Shown here: piece by piece, positions 1 through 8,400 of the stretch | Layout of the letters: the number at the start of each line of letters is the position of its first letter | Position numbering within the stretch: position 1 is the stretch's first letter | Assembly: GCA_018806915.1 (NCBI GenBank) | Contig: JAGKQI010000020.1 | Coordinates: 558,001 to 622,000, forward strand | DNA from: Phytophthora colocasiae | Lineage: Eukaryota > Oomycota > Peronosporomycetes > Peronosporales > Peronosporaceae | DNA length: 64,000 nt | Direction of reading: 5' to 3' | Made by a program: the position numbers and the translations under genes | The notes under the pieces: generated by a model | The model's input: the letters and a program-made list of their open reading frames with translations, nothing else | Told to the model about the DNA's origin: nothing | Databases searched by the model: none

Positions 1-435
1 GCCGCCCTGTGGTTTTTAACACAGAACGTTGGAGCACTGTGCGGGGACTTCGATTCCCGCACTTGACCTGCAAGACGACGACTTTCAAAGAAGTCGTCGA
101 TCGCTTGCACTTGTTCACGCGGCAGTGGCCACTGCCGTGTAACACAGTACTTCGTGCCCGGCACGAGATCAATCTCGTGCTGTACGCCCTTATCCTTCGG
201 AAGCTCCGAAGGAATCTCGTCCGGGAGTACATCCTTGTACTCCCGCAGAACTTCGTAGTAGGGACTCGACCTCAACGAGTCCCAACTCTGCTCTTCGAAG
301 TGCTGCTTCTTAGTCTTCGCACTGAGGGAGTCATCTGACACGTTGCTAATTACGATTTTTCGAGTGGATATGGACGTTTCGCTGTGATGTGATTGGACAT
401 ATAATGGATTGTGGGAGAAAGGGAGATGTGGGACG
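1..435 (-). pseudogene. Gypsy reverse transcriptase, N-terminal fragment
   Basis: The minus strand from about 430 down to 1 translates without stops. It shows the usual entry into a Gypsy RT: an EYKDVLPDEIP segment, then KGVQHEIDLVPGT, RQWPLPREQ and SPHSAPTFCVK. These match the stretch just upstream of and into the RT fingers of oomycete Gypsy elements, as I recall them. Upstream, an in-frame stop at about 435 closes the frame, so the fragment is disconnected from the protease/linker. The catalytic YXDD motif would lie beyond the left edge. Six perfect hairpins with 7-9 bp stems lie in these 340 bases. Confidence 0.8.
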
Positions 436-2115
436 AGGTTATGTCCCGTGCGACAATAATGGATCTGTGGAAGAAAACTGCTTTATATATTAACCTTCAC
501 CTGTACTGCAAAGGGGCCCAAGAGATCAGAAGTGTTCCTCGGAAAAGTGCACAAACTCCGAGAGGCAATAACACTCAGTCTGATCACCGGACTTTCCCCG
601 ACGATGAGTGCCTAAAGGTTGGCAGAAAGTCTCTCAGAAGAATGTATCTCTGAGAGACCTCATCCCGTTGCCGTCCTGTGTGACGATGATGGTTCAAGGA
701 ATATAATTATACCCACAAGATACCAAGTATCGCGCACCGGACGTAGCGCACCCCGCGCATATCCCGATTGGACTTCGTGCGTTGTAGCATACGTGCTCCG
801 CTCCCTAAAAACGCTCATGGATTTCTGGTATCACGCATAGAAATTCTGATATCACACCATGAAGTCTGATGTACATGAAGTCCGACGTACATGAAGTCCG
901 ACGTACATGAAGTCCGACGTACATGAAGTCCGACGTACATGAAGTCCGACGTACATGAGTCTGACGAACATGATTCTGGTAAACAAGTCTGATGTGTCCG
1001 GCTTATACAAGCAATATTCCAGACATCACCAGTTTCCGATGAACAGACTCTGACGTACAAGACTCCGATGATCAGACCCAAGTGTCACGACTCTGGTATT
1101 TACGACTCTGATGTACATGATTCCGGGGTACATGGTTCCGATGAACATGTCTCCGACGTACATGATTCCAGACCCTGATGAACAGGATACCAGACTCTGA
1201 CACTCTGAAGTCCACCCCATACTGAAACCAAGTGTACCCAACACGACCTCACGCAATCAAGTGAAACGCAGCCTGCCCATCCCTGTAATGACATCATTAA
1301 GTGTCGACTCGACAAGATCTGCAGCATCGACTACCATAGTGAGCCCAAGTGAAGATTCCTGAGTTATACTGAGACCAAGTGTATATGAGAATATGGAAGA
1401 CAGAAGACAGAGAGATACGAGATAGATAACCAGAGTTCAATTTGATCGGTACCCCCGAGTTAAATTTGCGTTACAACCCCAAGGTCGATTCGTCGGTTCT
1501 TCGGAAGTGTAAGGCCACGACAAAGCTTTGAGTCGTGTGATCTCTCACCTATCAAGCCCCTTTAGGTGGAGATCAGCGTAACGTAGAGACCTGAGAGGAC
1601 CCACCTATTCCATTTACTAGTTGGGTCGTTTGTCTTGTCTCTAGCGGTAGCCCATTTCATATTGTACGTTTGGACAGGTTTTGGGAGCTAGACAGTCGCT
1701 CTCAAGACGCTCGGTAGACTGTTATATAACTGATAGTGTATTGGTTTATTTTCCCTCTATATATTAGAGGGTGGTGCGCGAAAGTTACGGGAATACCGGA
1801 CAGACCAGGTGTCTGGTGAACATTTCCCTAGTTGACCTGGAGAACTAGCCCACTGCTCAAGGGCCAGGAAAGAATAAGAGCAGCTACATATTTGTATATC
1901 GGAACTCTATATTGCGGTTATCTCGGAAGTCTAACTACTGGACTTCCCATTGTATTAATCTCTCTTTTGTTTTCAGAAATCTCTGGTGTACACAAGTGTT
2001 CACCGGAAAACATTCGACTCTCAAGCGCTCCTGTGAGGACCAGAAGGACATCCGACGGCCTACGCAAGGAACCCTCACTCTCATCAACACTCTCACGACC
2101 CCGGCGAGGGTCTCA
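436..2115. other. Non-coding interruption inside the Gypsy polyprotein, possibly LTR-derived
   Basis: No convincing coding sequence is present; short open frames here are low-complexity readings of tandem repeats. The segment separates the Gypsy linker (ends near 2116) from the RT fragment (starts near 435). It contains a 16-bp tandem repeat at 858-953, degenerate copies of that unit out to about 1200, an AT-rich TATA-like stretch near 1755-1775 and a few hairpins (for example 630-657). Nested LTR insertion or decayed Gypsy sequence are both possible. I could not find matching ends or a target-site duplication. Confidence 0.45.
858..953. repeat. 16-bp tandem repeat, six units, with decayed copies downstream
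   Basis: Six consecutive units of CATGAAGTCCGACGTA run from 858 to 953. The first has two C-to-T differences and the others are identical. From 954 to about 1200 the same motif continues as 13-16 base variants (CATGATTCCGGGGTA, CATGTCTCCGACGTA and similar). The unit is not a multiple of three, so it is not a protein repeat. There are no spacers, so it is not a CRISPR array. Confidence 0.9.
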
Positions 2116-4000
2116 TTACCAAGACAACGAACCTACGAGGACAGCACAAGGTAACACACGCCCACCTTGCTGTGCGACTCTGGTATTACTACCGGTAGTC
2201 ACACTTCCAGGTTCACTGTACGCCCCTGCACCGCGGTAAAAGTTGCACCGACTTCGCGACACATCACCCTCAGTGATCCCATCGACGACGAGCTGCTTCA
2301 GCTCTTCGGCCTCGCGCTCCACTCTCTCGATATCCGAGAGAATGCAAATTTGTTCGATGCGTCCATCGTACAAGTCTCGCGCGAAGCGCTTCCAACTCAT
2401 CGTTGGAAGTGCGGTCAACGCCGACGCACTCGTCGGCGGATTCTCCAACCGCATCCTCTGGTACTGTAACCCAGTACCAGTACGTGTCAAGACGTTCAAC
2501 GTCTCGACACTCGGTGTCTGCACTGCAGATACACCCGTCTCAGTCCCGGACTGAGACTCGCGCAGCTCCCTGAGCTTGCGCCGCGAAGATCTACCATGGA
2601 GCCCGGCTCCAGGTGCTCCACGTCCAAGGCATCGCACCATGGACGGGACGTTATCGCTATCGTCAGCGGATTCCTTCCGCTGACTCGCACTATCAAGCCC
2701 GGCTTGAGTGCCGCTCATCGCGTGCAGCGCTGCTGCACGTGAGCACGCAGGTTGTTCGGGTGCTGGGCGTTTGCAACCGCCAGCACCTCCTGCCGCGCAG
2801 TCGGTTCCCTGAACCGCTGCGCCTCCATCCGCTCCCGGAGCGGATGAAGCAACCGCATCGTCGACTCCCGGAGTCGACGTGCTCTCGCTAGCTTCCTGCG
2901 CTAGCGAGTGTTCGCTTGTACACATATCATCCGTTCCCAGAGCGGATGTACGATCGCTAGTTCCCGGAACTAGCAGCGACTGTTCGCCTATACACGTCTC
3001 ATCAGCTCCCGGAGCTGATGACCGATCGCTAGTTCCCGGAACTAGCAGCGAAGCGCCAGTGGCGTCAACTCCTAGAGCTGACGCACGCCTTTCGGTTCCC
3101 CGAATATTATTTACTTCGTCAACTCCCAGAGTTGACGCGACGTCGTCGGCGCGACCCTTGGGGGCTTGAAGTACCTCCAAGGATACCGGTAATACCGGTA
3201 TTTTACCTTCTCTCAGGTGAATGCGATTCACCTGACCATCACTCATGTGACAAACATCATTCAGATGTTTATGCGTCAGGTGATTCACATTCACCTGACC
3301 ATCACTCATGTGACCGCGACCCTTCGGCTCAGATTTCTGAGTCGACACACATTTTCTCCCAACGACTCCCTGAGTCGCTGGTGGTCGCCGGCGGCGATCG
3401 GAGGCAGCAGCGGACGCTGTTGCCTCAGCTGGGGAATCATATGCACCGCCTGGTGCATGTGCAGCACTGACAGGGCCATCGCTCTCTGTCGCGCATGCGT
3501 TGTTGAAGCGTACGAGCGTACGCTTCTCCCAGTTGATCACCGGGTCATGCCGTGCAAGCCACGGCATGCCTAATACCAAGTCGAACTTATCGTCTAGATC
3601 CAAGACGATAAGATCTTCTACAAACGTCCTTCGTTTGTAAGAGAAGCGCACACGGACTACGCGCTTCTCAGTCCTCACGGTGGCACCTGTTGCCAACCGC
3701 ACCGCTGCGAGGCGTGTCGGCTTCTTCGAAGTCAAACCTTCGAAGACTTCCCTGTCGAACAAAGTTGTTCGACGCGCCCGAGTCCACTAGGGCACGAAGA
3801 GAGTTCACTCTCTTCGACATCACGTTCAGGATGACAAGGTTTGGCTTGTCATCTTGCAGCTTACAGCGAGAAACCTTCTCGCTGGGGGCAGCAGTCCTCA
3901 TCGTCGCGTGTCCAAGCTCGACACGCGAGACTGCATCACCAGTAGGACGCCCCGCGCCTACTGGTCCTTGGCGTTTTTTGAACGCCCGCCCGCTGTGCAC
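2116..4000 (-). pseudogene. Gypsy aspartic protease plus repetitive linker, frameshifted
   Basis: The protease active site ALVDSGASNNFV is read at 4000-3668 in one frame. The rest of the protease (DKFDLVLGMPWLARHDP, then INWEKRTL) is read at 3762-2116 in another, the same frame as gag. A frame change within about 3700-3770 therefore splits the domain. After the protease comes a roughly 400-residue linker rich in Ala, Ser and Thr, with repeats around LVPGTSD and LGVD/PGVDD. It ends with a conserved-looking SWKRFARDLYDGRIEQICIL segment before coding similarity stops near 2240. The DNA of the linker is an array of palindromes. Confidence 0.75.
2826..3137. repeat. Array of near-perfect palindromes in the Gypsy linker
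   Basis: Perfect inverted repeats occur at 2826-2846 (10-bp arms), 2859-2879 (10), 2884-2908 (9), 2956-2974 (9), 3000-3020 (10), 3028-3046 (9) and 3117-3137 (9). Most have a single central C between CTCC/GGAG or TTCC/GGAA inner ends, so the arms are almost contiguous. The 2956-2974 and 3028-3046 copies are identical. The DNA encodes the repeated LVPGTSD-like protein motif on the minus strand. Confidence 0.9.
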
Positions 4001-4950
4001 TCGCGTGCATAGTGACCGATGTTACTACACTTGTACATGTAACATCGAACCTTGCTGTTCCTACGCTGCTGTTGACCAGCAGTCGTAGCACTCGAGAGGT
4101 CCATAGGTTCCGGACCTCCCGTCTTCACAACAGGACGCGCCGGCTTCGGCGCGTTCGCATGGAGTTTAGCTTGACGTCGGCTAAACTCCTCTTGCATCGC
4201 AAGGCTGATCGCCTCTTCGAGAGTATTCGGATACTCTCGGAAGAGATATGTTTTGACGGGACCATCTCTTAGTCCCTTCGTGAACGTGACGACCTTGGTC
4301 GCCTCGTCGATCGGGTTGGCCACTATGTTCGATACCAAGTATCGAGCACGCTGGGCAAAGGTGTGAACATCATCCTTGCCCTGCTGCAGATCGAGAAACT
4401 CCGCTCTCGATCTGAACTCGTTCTTCGGGGGCTCAAACGCAAGCTTGAGCTCCTCTTTGAACACCTCGTACGTGCCGAAGCACGTAGGATCCGAGAGTCG
4501 GCGCCCATAGGCCCAACTCCTCGCACGTCCGCCAAGACATGACATGGCGAACGCGACCTTCGACATCGGATCGACGATACGTCGAGCCGCAACGGTTGTG
4601 TCAAGTTCGACAAGCCAACGAAGGAGGGTCTCGTCCTCCTTCCCCGTGTAGGTACTCACGTGGAGTTTCAACGACTCCACGCGTGGCTTAGGGGAAGCCA
4701 CCGAGGCAGCAACATCTCGTTGCTCCTTAACAATGTACCCCAGAGCAACACCGTGTTGCTCTGTCGGCGATAGCGCACGAAGCATCGTCGCTACCGCTGC
4801 CTCTCCAATGACTTGTGAAAGTCTTTGGAGAGCTTCCCACTCTGGATCTGACAGGTGGGCACAGTCCGTGCGCGTCACGGACATGTGAGGGGCCCCAGCG
4901 GATCCCTCATCCATTGGGGAGTTCTCTACCCCGCGTTCGTATGACTCCAT
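3958..4950 (-). CDS. Gypsy Gag-like protein (330 aa)
   Basis: An intact 330-residue ORF encodes a retrotransposon Gag, which packages element RNA. The central part, with segments such as KVAFAMSCLGGRARSWAYG and FVSRAEFLDLQQGKDDVHTF-type residues (read as FRSRAEFLDLQQGKDDVHTF), matches the retrotransposon gag family of oomycete Gypsy elements. The C-terminus has a zinc-knuckle-like sequence, CYMYKCSNIGHYAREC. The last three ligands are normally spaced (C-X4-H-X4-C), but the first cysteine is displaced: the canonical position is Met and the nearest Cys gives C-X4-C. The ATG at 4950 is the first in frame. Five hairpins checked in 4620-4957 show that the coding sequence is unusually self-complementary. 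Confidence 0.8.
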   Translation of the reverse strand: MESYERGVENSPMDEGSAGAPHMSVTRTDCAHLSDPEWEALQRLSQVIGEAAVATMLRALSPTEQHGVALGYIVKEQRDVAASVASPKPRVESLKLHVSTYTGKEDETLLRWLVELDTTVAARRIVDPMSKVAFAMSCLGGRARSWAYGRRLSDPTCFGTYEVFKEELKLAFEPPKNEFRSRAEFLDLQQGKDDVHTFAQRARYLVSNIVANPIDEATKVVTFTKGLRDGPVKTYLFREYPNTLEEAISLAMQEEFSRRQAKLHANAPKPARPVVKTGGPEPMDLSSATTAGQQQRRNSKVRCYMYKCSNIGHYARECTAGGRSKNAKDQ

Positions 4951-5441
4951 ACGAACGAACAGCAGTCGGTCGTGGGACGGACTGGTGTAATGGGTCTACT
5001 TAGACCTATTAGGTGGCGTACACGTGCGCTTACGTGTATGAGGAAGCGTGCAATTAGAATAGACTTAATTTAAGTATACTTATTTAAATAAGTATAATTA
5101 AATCAAATATAACTAAATGAAACTGCAAAAATACCGTAAAATGAGAACTGTTATTGAATTTGGCATAAGCCAATTATGGACCTCCTAAAACTGTTTGTTA
5201 TCTATTTCTAAAGGGTCTGCCAACGTGTGGTTGGCAGAAACTCTGCTCAGTGATTGGTAGAAATCCGTTACTTTCTACCAATAATATGCACAAATGCACA
5301 CGAACCATCCAATAATGTGGTTCGCCCATGTATCCTTTGGTGTGTACAGCACACCAAGGTCTGAGGCCCATGTCCAACCTCTAACAGTTATCCTAACTGT
5401 TAGAGTTACAAGTGGTACAACCACTTGTACGTGTAACCCCG
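4951..5441. other. Gypsy 5' flank: AT-rich palindrome followed by hairpin array, no gene
   Basis: Upstream of gag on the minus strand lies non-coding DNA. 5040-5160 is AT-rich and contains a perfect 22-base palindrome at 5075-5096. From 5216 to the Copia junction the sequence is almost entirely hairpins. This position would normally hold the Gypsy leader or LTR, but no LTR end or primer-binding site could be assigned. Confidence 0.6.
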
Positions 5442-5447
5442 TTACAC
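5216..5447. repeat. Seven back-to-back perfect hairpins
   Basis: Perfect inverted repeats follow one another: 5216-5238 (9-bp arms), 5253-5282 (11), 5301-5324 (7), 5337-5357 (8), 5379-5405 (12), 5407-5429 (9) and 5431-5447 (7). Loops are 3-10 bases. The last one contains the stop codon and breakpoint of the adjoining Copia ORF. About 130 of 232 bases are in stems. Confidence 0.92.
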
Positions 5448-8400
5448 TCCAGCACTTCCACTTGGCAGTAGCTCTCCAGGTTCCTCACCATCGTGGTCGT
5501 CTCCGATTGGAGTTCTCACGGGGACTGCCTTATCCAGCTGGAACTTTACCAGCATATCCTCGATCACCTTTTCTTGATCCAATGTCCATCCGCTCTTGTC
5601 GTCGTAGTTGAACGAGACCCCCAGGAACTTCGATACCACTCCAAGGTCCTTCAAATCCACTACCTGCATGTCTGTGAAGAACTGGTCTACTTTAGCAACA
5701 CTCGTAGCCGTCACCAGGATATCATCCACGTAAATACCCACAAGTGTCATACCATCCTTCTCATCCTTGATGTACAAACAACTGTCCGAAAAGCACTGCA
5801 CGAAACCTAGCGAGACGAGAATCGAGTGTAGCAATTGGTTCCACAGTCTTCCAGACTGTTTTAACCCGTACAGTCCCTTTTCCAACATCAACGCTAACTC
5901 GTACTTGGTGAGCTGCTCGTCGGTAAATTCCATCCCCTTCGGAATAAGAAGCAAAATGACCAAATTTTTTTCTTTTTTCGCTTTGACGTTAGCGCTTGGT
6001 ACATCGCCGTGCCGAGCTGGAACATTCCAGATTCTTGACACCACCAGAATAACTCTTAAAGAAGTCAATTCGAGAACTGCTGAAAATGTGTACGTGTAAT
6101 CTACACCGTACTCCTGTTCATCGCCGCGAGCCACTAATCGTTCCTTGTACCTTTCCACCGTGCCGTCCGCATGAGTCTTCAGTTTGAACACCCACTTGGT
6201 GTGCAGAAGCTTGGCGTTCTCAGGTTTCCTCACTACTCGCCATGTTTCGTTCTGCTCGAGAGCTTCAATCTCCTCCCGAATTGCTTGTTTCCACTTGTTC
6301 GCTCGCGGATCTCGCATCGCTTGCCTATAGTTCTTGGGATCTTCTAGCACGACCGAGTTTACTCTGTCCACTGGCACATGTTTCGCTCCCATGTTGCGTG
6401 TTCTCATGCGTGTCACCGGTTCTTCTTCAGCTGGCAACTTCTCATCGTCAGCATTACCAGCTCCTTCCACTTCGTCAGCTTCTTCATGTCTTGAATCTTG
6501 GTTCTTATTCTTGTTCTTCTTCTTTCTGGATTTATCTTTCTTCGAGTTGGTCTTGTTTGTCGTCTTCTTTTGCTTGGTGACTTCTTCGCGATCTTCAACA
6601 GCTCTTTTCAACTCTGGATCCTCGCGTTCGAGCTGTAATTGCAGCTGCTCGTTCTGCTTGCTGTTCAAGGTCTCCACGTTCTTGATATGCTGAGTAGTTA
6701 TCACGATTCTGTCCTTGGGCAGGTAAACTTTGAAGCCTTTGGTTTCGTCATTCTTTCCCACGATCATCCCCACTTCAGCCCTTGGTTTCCACGACTTTTT
6801 GCCAGGATCTCTGTATGCAGTGCAGGAGCTGCCGAACACCACTATCTCTGACAAATTCGGGACATTTCCGGTTAATAACTCGATGGGAGACATTCGCTTT
6901 GAGTTAGCCCGACATGAGCTCCGATTCAGCACAAACGCCGCATATTCGACAGCATCACCCCAAAAGTAAAGAGGTAGTGCACTAGCAAACAGCATACACC
7001 TCGCAACATTCAGGATCGTCCGATGCATGCGCTCAGCTTTCCCGTTTGAGGCCTGGTTCTCTCGCTCGCTCACTTGCCGTCGGACGCCAGTCGCTTTGCA
7101 GAATGGATCCACATTTATATACTCCTTCCCGCCGTCGGTGCGGAGCACATGGATCTTGCAGTTAAATCGTTTCTCGAAATACACCAAGAATTGCTCGAAG
7201 TTCTCTGTAGCTTCCACCTTGTTCTTTGCTAGGGACACCCTCACGTAATTTGTAGAGTAGTCCACGAAATTAATCATGTATCTGTTTCCGCGTCTGTCTT
7301 TCGGAGTCATCAGGCCCTTGATATCACTCCCAATTACACCGCCAATCTTGTCGATCGGGGCATTCGTGCCGCTGTCCTTCTTACTCTGATTGTTCTTGCA
7401 TTGCTTACCCTGAGCACAGGTTAAACAATTGAGTCTAGCCCTGCTGGTCAGCTTGATTCCCGAGCCAACCGCATCTGCCATCTTCTCCACTGTGTCATAC
7501 GCGATATGTCCTAAGCGCTCGTGCAGTTCTAGCAGTGTAGTCTCGGTCACTGCAGTTTCCATTTCTTCACCTGCTTCTTCTACAGCCTGCATGACAGCAT
7601 CTGCACGCACCTCCACTCCCATTGGTACTTCGCCCATCGCGTTCACCCACAGCACCTTATTGCGTCTGAACACCTCGAAGACTTTCATCCCAGTGTCTTC
7701 TTTCACAGCATAACTTTTTCCGTTGGTGCGCTCTAGGAATACACCTTTCTCCTCCAATATACCATAGCTAATGATATTATCTGGCAGATTCTCTCCGTAA
7801 TGAACGTCCTTTAAGTCCACTACCACCTCGTTGCCGTCTACAATTGCCCGTAGCACGACAGTTCCTTTCTTGTTCACGCGAAAATGATTTCCACTCGCAG
7901 CAACGTATCGTTCGTCACAGTCAACTGCATCTCGCAGCAGCTTCTCATCTTTGACCAGATGCACACTGGAACCACTGTCCAAGATCCACCTGTTGTTTTC
8001 TTCAGCTGCACTGGTCTTCACTGCGAGTGAGACCTTGGTCTCCTTAGTGCCACCACCTTTCTCCAGGCAACACCAAGCCAAATGCTCAATTTCGCCACAG
8101 TTGTAGCACTTGCGAGTCTCTGTTGACGCAACTCGCGCGACAGACTCATTTGCTCGTCCACTCTGGCTACCTCGACCTCCTCCACTGGTCTGACCTCCTC
8201 GACCACGACTTCCACGTCCGCCTTGGCCGCGTATGTTGTCTTGTTTGTTCATTGTCTCTTCATACTCGATCGCAAAAGACACTAACTCGGTAGCTTGTTG
8301 CAGGTAGTCCACCCTCTGCGAGTTCAATCTGGTCAACATTGCGCTTTGTAAGTACGGAGGCGCCGACTTGCACAAGCTCTGCAAGACATGTAAATCCGAG

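Larger units (their letters stand above)
1..5447 (-). mobile_element. Degenerate Ty3/Gypsy LTR retrotransposon, truncated by the window edge
   Basis: Reading on the minus strand, the order is gag (4950-3958), aspartic protease (about 3900-3500), a long repetitive linker (to about 2240), a non-coding interruption (about 436-2230) and the beginning of reverse transcriptase (about 435 to 1, continuing outside the window). This order is that of Ty3/Gypsy elements. The protease is frameshifted and the polyprotein interrupted, so this copy cannot be autonomous. No LTR could be delimited. The most unusual property is a very high density of perfect short inverted repeats in coding and non-coding parts alike (see findings). 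A Copia fragment abuts its gag-proximal end at about 5446. Confidence 0.85.

Noticed and set aside
858..953. CRISPR-like array
   Set aside because: The units are directly adjacent with no spacers, and the genome is eukaryotic; it is a minisatellite.
815..1327. Three overlapping minus-strand ORFs with TSDFMYVGLHV-like repeats
   Set aside because: They are readings of the 16-bp tandem repeat in different frames and have no start context or family.
1832..2239. 135-codon plus-strand ORF
   Set aside because: It lies antisense to the end of the Gypsy linker and in the non-coding interruption, and has no recognisable domain.
1..5447. Hairpin density as an assembly artefact
   Set aside because: Most arms are short, differ in sequence, and sit inside conserved codons of gag, protease and RT, which foldback artefacts would not respect.
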